Position numbers and translations under genes: made by a program. Below are positions 25,628-33,843 of a stretch of 46,280 nt of DNA, one piece after another (within the stretch, counting starts at the first letter, position 1; the number at the start of each line of letters is the position of its first letter). The notes below the pieces were generated by a model, which was not told the DNA's origin, made no database searches, and was given only the letters and a program-made list of their open reading frames with translations. Source of the stretch: Pseudomonadota bacterium (GTDB lineage: Bacteria > Pseudomonadota > Gammaproteobacteria > Xanthomonadales > Xanthomonadaceae); the NCBI GenBank assembly GCA_023430045.1, contig JAEZCF010000134.1, positions 1-46,280 on the forward strand, given 5' to 3'.

Positions 25628-27666
25628 CGGGCGAGCGTGGAAGCGGGCGCAGGGTCGTGCACTTCGCCGCTGTCCGGGAACAGGGCGAAGCGCAGGCCGA
25701 CCAGTCCCATCTGGGCTTCATCACGTGCCCTGCCGGCGGCCACGCTGCCCACCCGCGCCAGCGAGGCATCCAGTCGCATGCGCAGCGCCTCCTCGCCCGG
25801 CAGGGGACGATGCGCGGCTACCTGGCGGCGGTAATGCATGGCCACGTCGTCGAGAATGCGCTCGACCGCCTCGCGGCTGTGCTCGGGCAGCTGCAGGCGC
25901 GCGCGACGCAGCTGCAGGATGTTCAGGCCTACGCGGACCTCGGTCAGCATGTCCACCGACGCGATGTCGCTGCCCTCCGGAGTTGCCGCCAGGCGCGGCG
26001 CCAGCAGTCCCAGCAGGTCCAGCATGCGCGCGGCGAAGCGTTCGCGGTCCTGCTGCCCGCGCCCTTCCGCCGCTCCGGCCAGCGTGCGCCAGCCTTGCCG
26101 CACCAGCCGCCGCGCGGTCCATTCGGCGCCTACCGACCGGAACAGTCGCGTCATCACCACCGCGAATCCGATGCCGATGAACATCGCCACCGAAGCATTC
26201 ACGAAACCCTGGATGTTGGCGTTGTAGCTGTTCTGCACGCTCAGCAGGGCCACAAGGTTGACGGTGAGTGGCAGCGCGAACAGCATCGTCTTAGGGTTGT
26301 GCAGCAGCACGCCCAGCGGCAGGAACACCACGGCCAGCAGCAGCACCAGCAGGCCGAAATCATGCACGGCCGGGAAAATGCCGAACAGATAGACGCCGGC
26401 GACCACACTGGCGACCACGGCCCATACCAGGAAGGACATCATGCTCGGTGCCGGATCGTCCTGCGCGGCGAAGAAAGCGGCTGCCACGGCGGCCATCATC
26501 GCGCCGTTGCCACCACCCTCCCAACCCAGGCCGATCCACAGCATGCAGTAGCTCATCAGTGCGACACCGGCGCTTGCCGCGGAAAACAGCGCCATGCCGA
26601 CATCGACGTGGCGGCTGCCGGCCAGCCGCCTGGCACGCACGCGGTAATGCGCGCGCTGCGAGGGCGCGGCGCCCTGTTCGATGACGTGATGCAATGCACG
26701 GCAGTCCTGCCACAGGTCCACCAGTTCCTCCAGTCGCAGCAGCAGCGTGGCCAGCTGCAGCTGCTGCAGGTCGCCGTCCACCTGCGGCTTGAGCGCGCTG
26801 ATGCGGGAACGCAGTCGTGCGTGCGCCTGGTGGTCATCGCTGGAAGAGGATTCCAGCCATGCGCCGATGTCCTCCACCAGTGCGGCCAGTCCGTCCGGCA
26901 ACGCATGGCCCTTCGCCCGCAGCCCGTGCAGGCGGTCGGCGATGGACGACAGCACCGGCAGCATCAGCAGCATCCGCTCGCGCAGCCGTTCCATCGAAAC
27001 CGCCGTACCGGCATGCCGAGGATCATCGCGGCGCAGGAACTCGACCAGCGCTTCGAACTGCACCAGGTCGGCCGCCAGCCGGTTGCGCGGTGCATGTGCC
27101 CGCCCGCCTTCCAGCAGCTGCCGGCTCCACTGCGCGGCATCGTTCATCCACGCGTTGATGCGCCCGATGAGCATCGGCCGTACCGACGCCGGAAACACCA
27201 GCGCGGCCAACAGAACGGCCACCACCGTGCCCAGGATGATCTCCTCGCTGCGCGCCACCACGGTGTCGAAGATCAGTTCCGGCGATGTCACGGCGGGAAA
27301 GCCGATGAACGCGGTGGTGTAGCCGGCCAGCAGGAACGCATAGCCCCGCGGTCCACGGTCGAGCAGCGCCAGGAACAGGCAGCAGGCCAGCCACAGGGAC
27401 ATCGCCGCGCTGAGCAGCAGGGGCGTTTCTACCAGCAGCGGCAGTGCCAGCAGCGTGGCAACGCCAGCCACCAGCGTGCCAAGGATGCGGTACACGCCTT
27501 TCGCGCGGGTGGGACCGAGCAGCGGCTGGCTGACGATGTACACCGTGGCCATTGCCCAGTAGGGCCGCGAAAGGTTGCCGGCCAGGCCGATGTACAGCGC
27601 GGTGATCGAGGCCAGGTAGGTCCTGATCGAGAACAGCCAGCCGTGCCGGTCCAGCAGTGCGTGCAT
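25624..27666 (-). CDS. FUSC-family inner-membrane efflux component (AaeB-like)
   Basis: The 680-residue protein has two blocks of about five to six membrane helices separated by a soluble region of about 170 residues, the layout of FUSC/AaeB proteins that export aromatic acids such as p-hydroxybenzoate or fusaric acid. The N-terminal block has RPYWAMATVYIVSQPLLGPT and RILGTLVAGVATLLALPLL. The C-terminal block has VDVGMALFSAASAGVALMSY and MMSFLVWAVVASVVAGVYLF. It is the last gene of the marR-DUF1656-hlyD-nodT-fusC operon, starting 3 bases after nodT. Its stop overlaps the recD stop (CTAG). Substrate is inferred from family only. Confidence 0.9.
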   Translation of the reverse strand: MHALLDRHGWLFSIRTYLASITALYIGLAGNLSRPYWAMATVYIVSQPLLGPTRAKGVYRILGTLVAGVATLLALPLLVETPLLLSAAMSLWLACCLFLALLDRGPRGYAFLLAGYTTAFIGFPAVTSPELIFDTVVARSEEIILGTVVAVLLAALVFPASVRPMLIGRINAWMNDAAQWSRQLLEGGRAHAPRNRLAADLVQFEALVEFLRRDDPRHAGTAVSMERLRERMLLMLPVLSSIADRLHGLRAKGHALPDGLAALVEDIGAWLESSSSDDHQAHARLRSRISALKPQVDGDLQQLQLATLLLRLEELVDLWQDCRALHHVIEQGAAPSQRAHYRVRARRLAGSRHVDVGMALFSAASAGVALMSYCMLWIGLGWEGGGNGAMMAAVAAAFFAAQDDPAPSMMSFLVWAVVASVVAGVYLFGIFPAVHDFGLLVLLLAVVFLPLGVLLHNPKTMLFALPLTVNLVALLSVQNSYNANIQGFVNASVAMFIGIGFAVVMTRLFRSVGAEWTARRLVRQGWRTLAGAAEGRGQQDRERFAARMLDLLGLLAPRLAATPEGSDIASVDMLTEVRVGLNILQLRRARLQLPEHSREAVERILDDVAMHYRRQVAAHRPLPGEEALRMRLDASLARVGSVAAGRARDEAQMGLVGLRFALFPDSGEVHDPAPASTLAR

Positions 27667-27669
27667 GGT

Positions 27670-29154
27670 TTACCTCGCCGCCGTCGGTGTCGTGGCGGAT
27701 CCACGCCCGGTCGTGCTTCCCGTCTCCCAGCCGCCACCCAGGGCCAGGAACAGGTGGATCTGGTCGTGCGAGACCTGCGCCTGCGCCTCGGCCAGTGTCG
27801 ACTCCGCGCCGGCCAGGCTGCGGTCGGCATCCAGGCTGGACAGGTAAGGCGTGCGGCCGCCCTGGTACAACCGGCGATTCTGTTCGGCGGCCAGCGCCGC
27901 CTGTTGCCGGGCCACCTGCAGCGACTGCAGCCGGCGCAGGTCCTGCGCGTAGCGGTCCAGGGCGGTCTGCGTTTCGCGCAGCGCCTGCAGCACGGTGTGG
28001 TCGAACTCGGCCAATGCCGCATCGGCGCCGGCCTCGCTGGCGTGGATGCGTGCATGCGTGCCCGAAGACGGGAGCGTCCAGGAGATCAGCGGGCCCAGCG
28101 ACCATTGCCGGGTCAGCGGATGTCCGAAATCTTCCAGCAGCCCGGCCGCGCCCAGCGATGCGCCCAGGCGGATGTCAGGGTACAGCTCGGCCGTGGCGAC
28201 ACCGATCCGCGCGGTCGCGGCAGCCAGCCTGCGCTCGGCCTGGCGCACATCCGGCCGACGTGCCAGCAGCGCGCGTCCGTCGCCAACCGGCAGGGGATGC
28301 GCCAGCATGGGCGCCTGGTCGCAGTCGATCACCCCGGCCGGCAGTTGGCCGGGCGTCTGCCCCAGCAGCGCGGCCAGCGAATGGGCCGCTGCCTGCCGCC
28401 TGGCCTGCAGCGGTGGCAGCGCCGCTTCCAGCAACGCGACCTGCGCGTTGGCGCGCGCCAGTTCCGGTGCCGTGCCACGGCCGGCCGCCACCAGGCGCTG
28501 GGTGACCTCATGGCCGCGCTGCTGCAGTTGCAGGGATTGCGTGGCTACATGCAGCTCGTGGTTGGCGTGGCAGATGTCCACGTAGTTGCCGGCCACCTCC
28601 GCCGCCACCGAAATACGGGCGAGGTCACGCGCAGCAGCCACCGACTGTTCGTCCGCCCGTGCCGCTTCGGCACCGCGCCTGAGCTTGCCGTACAGATCGA
28701 ACTGGTAACTGACCGCGAACCTGCCATCGGCCAGGCTGACCGGTGGCAGCTCATGTTCGAGCAGGAACGATTCGGCCGACAGCTGCGCACGGCTGGCACC
28801 GGCTTCGGCCTCATATTCCAGTCCCCCCGCATCCAACGCCTGCTCGTGGACAGCCGCAGCCCGCCGCAGGTGTGCGTCGGCCGCCTTCAGTTCCACGTTG
28901 TCGCGCAGCGCCTGTTCGACCAGCGCGTCAAGTACCGGATCCTGGTACAGCGACCACCAGCGTTCCGGCAGTCCGGCATCGCCGCTGACCTGCGGGTTGC
29001 CGGTGTCCAGGAACGCGGCATTGGCCTGCGGGCGGCTGAAGGCCGAGTCATCAGGAACGGCATAATCCGGGCCGACGGTGCGGCAGGCGGCCAGGCCGCC
29101 AAGCGCCGCAATGAGGCCCAGGCGGCGCAGAGCGTGGCAGGAGAATGTGCTCAC
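27670..29154 (-). CDS. Outer-membrane efflux lipoprotein, NodT/OprM family
   Basis: The 494-residue protein is a TolC-like outer-membrane channel. The N-terminus is a lipoprotein signal (IAALGGLAAC, lipid on C24), followed by RTVGPDYAVP, typical of NodT-type subunits. It contains two related halves of long helices (LEQALRDNVELKAADAHLRRA pattern and ARRPDVRQAERRLAAATARI), and the conserved RRPDV motif is present. ATG 29154 overlaps the hlyD stop by 4 bases. In this operon it should join the HlyD-type adaptor and the FUSC pump to span the envelope. Confidence 0.92.
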   Translation of the reverse strand: MSTFSCHALRRLGLIAALGGLAACRTVGPDYAVPDDSAFSRPQANAAFLDTGNPQVSGDAGLPERWWSLYQDPVLDALVEQALRDNVELKAADAHLRRAAAVHEQALDAGGLEYEAEAGASRAQLSAESFLLEHELPPVSLADGRFAVSYQFDLYGKLRRGAEAARADEQSVAAARDLARISVAAEVAGNYVDICHANHELHVATQSLQLQQRGHEVTQRLVAAGRGTAPELARANAQVALLEAALPPLQARRQAAAHSLAALLGQTPGQLPAGVIDCDQAPMLAHPLPVGDGRALLARRPDVRQAERRLAAATARIGVATAELYPDIRLGASLGAAGLLEDFGHPLTRQWSLGPLISWTLPSSGTHARIHASEAGADAALAEFDHTVLQALRETQTALDRYAQDLRRLQSLQVARQQAALAAEQNRRLYQGGRTPYLSSLDADRSLAGAESTLAEAQAQVSHDQIHLFLALGGGWETGSTTGRGSATTPTAAR

Positions 29155-30062
29155 AGGCCTGCCCGTGCCGGTATTCGGGCGGTGGAACCCGCCGCGCGGC
29201 CGGTGTCCACGGTCACCGTGGCGGTACGTCCGGCGATCAGTTCCACGCCGACGGGAACCTCGTCGATGGAGATGCGCACCGGGATGCGCTGGGCCAGGCG
29301 CACCCAGTCGAAGGCCGGCGTCACGTTCGGCAGCAAGCGGCTGCCATCCGTGCGGTAACGGTCCTCGATGCCGGCGGCGATGCTGTCCACATGGCCGTGC
29401 AACGGCGTGCTCTCGCCCATCAGGCGGATGTCCACCGCCTGTCCGGGGGCCACGCCGCGCAGGCGAGTTTCCTCGAAGTAGCCGTCCACGCGGAATGAAC
29501 CGGTATCCAGCAGCGCCAGTACCGGTTTGCCAGCCACCACGTAATCGCCCACGCGCACGGTGCGGTCGTTGATCTGGCCATCAGCCGGTGCGCGTACTTC
29601 GGTACGCGACAGGTCCAGCGCGGCCAGGTCGACGGCCGCCTGTGCCGTGGACAACGCGGCCTGCGCACCCTGCAGTTTCGCGCGGCGCACCTCGGCGTCC
29701 TCGGCCGCCACGAGGTCCTGCAGGCTGCGGTCGCGGGCGATCTCGCGGCGCAGCTGCGCTACCGCCGCCCGGCGTTCGGCCAGCGTGGCGCGGGCCTGTT
29801 CCAGTGCGATCCGGTAGCGCGCGCGATCGACCACGAACAGCAGCGCGCCCTTCCGCACCGCCTGGTTGTCACCGGCCTCCACCGCTTCCACCAGCCCGGA
29901 GACATCCGGCGCCACCTGCACCACGTCGGCGCCGACGTGCGCGTCGCGCGTCCAGGGCTCGTCCATGTAATGGACCCAGACCTGGCGCAGCACCAGCAGT
30001 GCCACGACGACGGCCACCAGGGTCAATACCGGTGGCAGGATTTTCTTGGCGATCTTGTTCAC
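29151..30062 (-). CDS. HlyD/EmrA-family periplasmic adaptor
   Basis: The 303-residue membrane-fusion protein has one N-terminal helix (ILPPVLTLVAVVVALLVLRQV), then barrel-sandwich halves (VVQVAPDVSGLVEAVEAGDN; VRAPADGQINDRTVRVGDYV) flanking a coiled coil. This is the AaeA-type adaptor that pairs with FUSC pumps. GTG 30062 is chosen because it overlaps the upstream stop (GTGA), a compact junction; a longer frame exists but would cover the DUF1656 gene. Confidence 0.9.
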   Translation of the reverse strand: MNKIAKKILPPVLTLVAVVVALLVLRQVWVHYMDEPWTRDAHVGADVVQVAPDVSGLVEAVEAGDNQAVRKGALLFVVDRARYRIALEQARATLAERRAAVAQLRREIARDRSLQDLVAAEDAEVRRAKLQGAQAALSTAQAAVDLAALDLSRTEVRAPADGQINDRTVRVGDYVVAGKPVLALLDTGSFRVDGYFEETRLRGVAPGQAVDIRLMGESTPLHGHVDSIAAGIEDRYRTDGSRLLPNVTPAFDWVRLAQRIPVRISIDEVPVGVELIAGRTATVTVDTGRAAGSTARIPARAGL

Positions 30063-30268
30063 GAGTGCATCCAGCGCAGGAGATGGAACAGCAGGCCGAG
30101 CACGATTCCGTACAGGGCCAGGTTGAAGAGGGCGGGGTGCCACACCAGGCGATAGGCGCCCGCGCGCTGCAGCAGCACGCGCAGGCCGCTGTTGAGTACG
30201 TAGGCCAGCAGCATCAACCCGAGCAGGGTCGGGACGAACACACCATGGAGACTGAATTCACCGGGCAT
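30059..30268 (-). CDS. DUF1656 small membrane protein (AaeX-like)
   Basis: The 69-residue protein has two hydrophobic helices (FVPTLLGLMLLAYVLNSGL and LFNLALYGIVLGLLFHLL) and matches the DUF1656/AaeX group that precedes AaeA/AaeB-type pumps. Its role is unknown. ATG 30268 gives the usual MPGEFSLHGV start. It overlaps the adaptor gene by 4 bases. About 100 bases separate it from marR, with no obvious separate promoter seen. Confidence 0.87.
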   Translation of the reverse strand: MPGEFSLHGVFVPTLLGLMLLAYVLNSGLRVLLQRAGAYRLVWHPALFNLALYGIVLGLLFHLLRWMHS

Positions 30269-30371
30269 CGGCAGGGGTCTGGAGTCGAGCGGGGAGGGAA
30301 CGGGGAAAACACGGAAACCGGCGATGGCCGCTGGCGTGGCACGGCAGCGGCATGGCACGGCAGACGTCAAC

Positions 30372-30827
30372 TCAGGTCACGCGGTCGGCGGCTCCGGCGA
30401 GCAGCTCCCAGACCTTCAGTACGGTGCGCAGCTCATCCAGCGACAGCGCCCCGAACACGTCCTGCCGAAGCCCGATCAGGCGTCCTTCAAGCTCGCTGAC
30501 CCGCGCCTGGCCTTCATCGGTAAGCCACAGCAGGTTGGCGCGGCGGTCGCTGGCATCGCACTCGCGGCGTACCAGACCGCTGGCCGACAGCCTGTCCAGC
30601 AGGCGCACCAGCGATGGGCCTTCCATGCCCAGCTGCTGGGCAAGTGCGACCTGGCGGATGCCGCCGCCGGAACGACCGATCATCAGCAGCGGCATGGTGC
30701 AGGCGGCGGAAATGCCATAGCTGCCCAGCGTGGCATCGGCCAGGCGCTGCCATTGCCGCCCTGCATGCAGCAGACCGGAACTGAGCTGCATCTGCAGCCG
30801 GGTACGTTCGTCGAGATGAGCGTTCAT
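30372..30827 (-). CDS. MarR-family transcriptional regulator of the efflux operon
   Basis: The 151-residue protein is a MarR/SlyA winged-helix repressor: LAQQLGMEGPSLVRLLDRLS is the recognition helix region and VRRECDASDRRANLLWLTDEG is the wing with the DxRxxx motif. ATG 30827 was chosen because the promoter lies immediately upstream and no better start fits. It is the first gene of the operon with DUF1656, the adaptor, the channel and the FUSC pump, so it probably represses its own promoter and responds to a pump substrate, typically a phenolic or aromatic acid. Confidence 0.9.
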   Translation of the reverse strand: MNAHLDERTRLQMQLSSGLLHAGRQWQRLADATLGSYGISAACTMPLLMIGRSGGGIRQVALAQQLGMEGPSLVRLLDRLSASGLVRRECDASDRRANLLWLTDEGQARVSELEGRLIGLRQDVFGALSLDELRTVLKVWELLAGAADRVT

Positions 30828-30835
30828 GGAATATA

Positions 30836-30866
30836 GATAGGATACTACTAATTTCAATCCTATCAA
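30836..30866 (-). promoter_or_regulatory. Promoter and probable operator of the marR-efflux operon
   Basis: On the minus strand, -35 TTGATA (30861-30866) and -10 TATCCT (30839-30844) are 16 bases apart. A perfect inverted repeat GATAGGAT / ATCCTATC (30836-30843 and 30857-30864, 21 bases centre to centre) covers both boxes, a placement that suits MarR autorepression. The -10 ends only about 11 bases before the marR ATG, with no ribosome site, so the mRNA may be nearly leaderless. Confidence 0.7.
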
Positions 30867-30981
30867 TACCCAGGATGGATCCAGCTGGCAGGCTGCGACG
30901 TGCAGGCGCCTCCCGGGGGACACAGGACGTCCTGCCCCCCGGTCAGGTACGATGCTGGCCCCCTATCGGGCGCAGTACGCA

Positions 30982-31596
30982 ATGAGCAAGCACGACAACA
31001 ATTCCAATGCCCCACACGGTGAAGTGACCCGCGTCCAGGCCGAAGAGGCCGTGCGCACCCTGTTGCGCTGGGCCGGCGAAGACCCTGCCCGTGAAGGCCT
31101 GCTGGACACCCCGCGGCGCGTGGCCGAAGCTTACGGCGACTGGTTCAGCGGCTACCGCGAGGACCCGCGCGCCTACCTGGAACGTACCTTCGAAGAGGTC
31201 GCCGGCTACGACGAACTGATCGTCCTGCGCGACATCGAGTACGAAAGCCACTGCGAGCACCATATGGCCCCGATCATCGGCCGCGTGCACGTCGGCTACC
31301 TGCCTGCCGGCAAGGTGGTCGGTATCAGCAAGCTGGCCCGCGTGGTGGAAGCCTATGCCCGGCGTTTCCAGGTACAGGAAAAGATGACCGCGCAGATCGC
31401 CCAGTGCATCCAGGATGTGCTGCAGCCGATCGGCGTGGGCGTGGTCGTCGAAGGCGCCCACGAGTGCATGACCACCCGCGGTATCCACAAGCGTGGCGTC
31501 AGCATGGTCACCTCCAAGATGCTCGGCGGTTTCCGCGAGGACGCGCGCACGCGCGCCGAGTTCCTGCGATTCATCGAAGTCGGCGGCAAGCGCTGA
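30982..31596 (+). CDS. folE: GTP cyclohydrolase I FolE
   Basis: The 204-residue enzyme converts GTP to 7,8-dihydroneopterin triphosphate, the first step of folate (and pterin) synthesis. Zinc ligands C91 and H94 (ESHCEHHMAPIIGRVHVGY) and C162 (HECMTTRGIHKRG) are present, with the 71-residue spacing between the cysteines seen in E. coli FolE. KLARVVEAYARRFQVQEKMT is also typical. ATG 30982 is the usual start. The gene is divergent from marR and ends 73 bases before jetA; no terminator is obvious between them. Confidence 0.96.
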   Translation: MSKHDNNSNAPHGEVTRVQAEEAVRTLLRWAGEDPAREGLLDTPRRVAEAYGDWFSGYREDPRAYLERTFEEVAGYDELIVLRDIEYESHCEHHMAPIIGRVHVGYLPAGKVVGISKLARVVEAYARRFQVQEKMTAQIAQCIQDVLQPIGVGVVVEGAHECMTTRGIHKRGVSMVTSKMLGGFREDARTRAEFLRFIEVGGKR

Positions 31597-31669
31597 TCGT
31601 GCCGCCCGCCAGGCGCCGGCCCCTGTGGTCGGCCATGCCGGGCCATGCCCTTCCGGACCCTTCTGTCGC

Positions 31670-33139
31670 ATGAAACATCGCGAACGCATCGCCCGCTATC
31701 GCCATCTGCGCGAACAGCCACAGTGGAAGCTGCTTGCCGCCGGCAATGCGCCGGAAATCATCGGCCTGCTGCAGAGCCTGCTGATGGACGGCGAACGCAC
31801 GTTGCCCTCGGCCACCCTGCATGAGCGCCTGCAGCGCGCGCTGGACCAGCTCAATGGCGAAGAGCTCTCCCGCGAGCTGCCGCGTACCGCGCAGGCCTAT
31901 GTCGCGCACTGGCTGTCGCAGGGCTGGCTGGAGCGGCGCCTGCCCGAAGGCGCCGACCAGGAACAGTACGAACTCTCCACCCAGGCCCTGCAGGCGATCC
32001 GCTTCGCCGACAGCCTGGAACAAAACCGCATGGCGGCCACCGAAAGCCGCCTGGCACTGGTCATCGAACAGCTCTCGCAGCTGGCGGCGCAGACCGAATC
32101 CGACCCGGACGCCCGGCTGTCGGCACTGCGCGACGAGCGCGACCGCATCGATGCGGAGATCGCCCGGGTCGCCGAAGGCCGCGTGGTCGCGCTGGATGGC
32201 AAGCGCGCGCTGGAGCGTGCACGGCAGATCATCGGCCTGGCCGACGAGCTCACCGAGGATTTCCGCCGCGTCCGCGACGATTTCGAACGCCTCAACCGCG
32301 ACTTCCGCGAACGCATCATCGACGACGAAGGCGAGCGCGGCGACGTGCTGTCGCAGCTGTTCGAGGGCGTGGATGTCATCGGTGAGAGCGACGCCGGGCG
32401 CAGCTTCCAGGCGTTCTGGCGGCTGCTCAACGATGCCGAGCAGAGCGCGCAGCTGGATGCGGCGCTGGAAACGGTGCTGGCACGGGGTTTCGCGCGCCGG
32501 TTGGACCGCAATGAACGTGCCTTCCTGCGTGGCTTCACCGGCACGATGCTCGACCGCGGCGGCCAGGTGCACGATGTCCTGCAGCACTTCGCACGCAGCC
32601 TGCGTGGCTTCGTGCAGAGCCGCGGCTACCTTGAACAGCGTCGCCTCAACCAGCTGCTCAAGCAGGCGCAGGCCGAAGCCCTCGCACTGCGCGACGAGTT
32701 CGCCGCGCAACGGCCGATCGGCCGCGACCTCCAGCTGACCACCAGCCGCCCGCGTTCATGGTCGCAATGGAGGCTGCACGATCCACGCAGCGCCCAGGTC
32801 GATGGCAGCGTGCAGCGCAACGATGTCGCCAGCATCAGCCTGGAAAGCGTCGGTGACCTGGTCGCCTCGTCGGAGATCGATTTCCGCACCCTGCGCCGTG
32901 ACCTGCACGAACTGCTGGACACCCAACCCCGGCTCAGCATCGCCCAGGCGCTTGCCCAGCGCGAAGCATCGCAAGGCCTGGGCAGCGTGATCGGCTACCT
33001 GTCGCTGGGCACCCGCCACGGCACGGTGGTGGCGGACGAGCAGGAAACCGCGCACTGGCGTGGCGGCGATGGGCATTGGCGCAGCGCCCGCATTCCACTG
33101 GTCTGGTTCACCCAGGAGAAACGCCATGAACTGGCATGA
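31670..33139 (+). CDS. jetA: JetA, Wadjet kleisin-like subunit (DUF3375)
   Basis: The 489-residue protein matches DUF3375, the MukF-like kleisin of the Wadjet anti-plasmid system that links the SMC heads. Visible features are an N-terminal region (RYRHLREQPQWKLLAAGNAP), a middle coiled coil rich in Glu and Arg (about residues 150-240), and a winged-helix-like end (HELLDTQPRLSIAQALAQRE, then GLGSVIGYLSLG). ATG 31670 gives this N-terminus. The end overlaps jetB by 14 bases, so translation is probably coupled. Neighbours jetB, jetC and jetD make the assignment secure. DUF3375/DUF4194 fits type I Wadjet, but the subtype is my inference. Confidence 0.92.
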   Translation: MKHRERIARYRHLREQPQWKLLAAGNAPEIIGLLQSLLMDGERTLPSATLHERLQRALDQLNGEELSRELPRTAQAYVAHWLSQGWLERRLPEGADQEQYELSTQALQAIRFADSLEQNRMAATESRLALVIEQLSQLAAQTESDPDARLSALRDERDRIDAEIARVAEGRVVALDGKRALERARQIIGLADELTEDFRRVRDDFERLNRDFRERIIDDEGERGDVLSQLFEGVDVIGESDAGRSFQAFWRLLNDAEQSAQLDAALETVLARGFARRLDRNERAFLRGFTGTMLDRGGQVHDVLQHFARSLRGFVQSRGYLEQRRLNQLLKQAQAEALALRDEFAAQRPIGRDLQLTTSRPRSWSQWRLHDPRSAQVDGSVQRNDVASISLESVGDLVASSEIDFRTLRRDLHELLDTQPRLSIAQALAQREASQGLGSVIGYLSLGTRHGTVVADEQETAHWRGGDGHWRSARIPLVWFTQEKRHELA

Positions 33140-33827
33140 AGACCCCATCGAGCCGTCCGGTGACATCGACGACGACGTCCTGCATGACGCCGAACCGGTC
33201 ATGGTCACGACGCTGCCGCGCCGGAACGCTGACGAACTGTTCATCGGTGATACCGGGAAGCTGTCGCTGGATGCACGCCGCGCGCTGTGCCAGCTGCTGA
33301 TGGGTCCCAGCATCGACCAGCAGCGCCACGCGAAACTGTGGCCGGCGCTGATCCGCAGCGAAAGCGCTATCCGCTCGTCGTTGTCCGACCTGTTCCTGGA
33401 ACTGGTGCTGGACCGCGACAGTGGCGTGGCGTTCACCCGCCAGGCCGATACCGCCGAACTGGACACCCCCGTACTGCTGCGCACCTCGCCGCTGACCTTC
33501 ATCGATTCGGTGCTGCTGCTTTACCTGCGCCAGCAGCTGGCCGAAGCCGAAGCGCGCGGCAACCGCGCGGTGGTCGCCGATGCCGAGATGGCCGAGGCAC
33601 TGGCCATCTACGAGAAGAACCTGTCCACCGACCGCGCCGGGTTCAACCGCCGTGTCGCGGCGGCCGTGCAGAAGATGAAGGACACCCACATCCTGACCCG
33701 ACTGGCCGGGCAGGACGATCGCCATGAAGTATCGCCGGCACTGAAGCTGCTGTTCTCGGCCGAAGACGTGGCCGCGCTGTCGGCGGTGTACCGCCAGCTG
33801 CGCGAAACCCCGGCCGCCGAAGCCTGA
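33126..33827 (+). CDS. jetB: JetB, Wadjet KITE-like subunit (DUF4194)
   Basis: The 233-residue protein matches DUF4194, the MukE-like dimer that binds JetA and forms part of the SMC ring. Visible segments are LSLDARRALCQLLMGPSIDQ, LFLELVLDRDSGVAFTRQAD and SVLLLYLRQQLAEAEARGN. ATG 33126 lies inside the jetA end (14-base overlap). jetC starts 16 bases after the stop. An acidic N-terminal stretch (EPSGDIDDDVLHDAEPV) precedes the domain. Confidence 0.92.
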   Translation: MNWHEDPIEPSGDIDDDVLHDAEPVMVTTLPRRNADELFIGDTGKLSLDARRALCQLLMGPSIDQQRHAKLWPALIRSESAIRSSLSDLFLELVLDRDSGVAFTRQADTAELDTPVLLRTSPLTFIDSVLLLYLRQQLAEAEARGNRAVVADAEMAEALAIYEKNLSTDRAGFNRRVAAAVQKMKDTHILTRLAGQDDRHEVSPALKLLFSAEDVAALSAVYRQLRETPAAEA

Positions 33828-33843
33828 TCCAACGGAACCCCGC

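Noticed and set aside
25453..29358. 1301-codon plus-strand open frame across the efflux genes
   Set aside because: It runs antisense to two well-supported genes (FUSC pump and NodT channel), has no domain, and begins inside recD.
31597..31669. Attachment site or boundary of a mobile island before jetA
   Set aside because: The 73-base gap is GC-rich with no direct repeat matching the region after jetD, and no integrase or transposase was seen.
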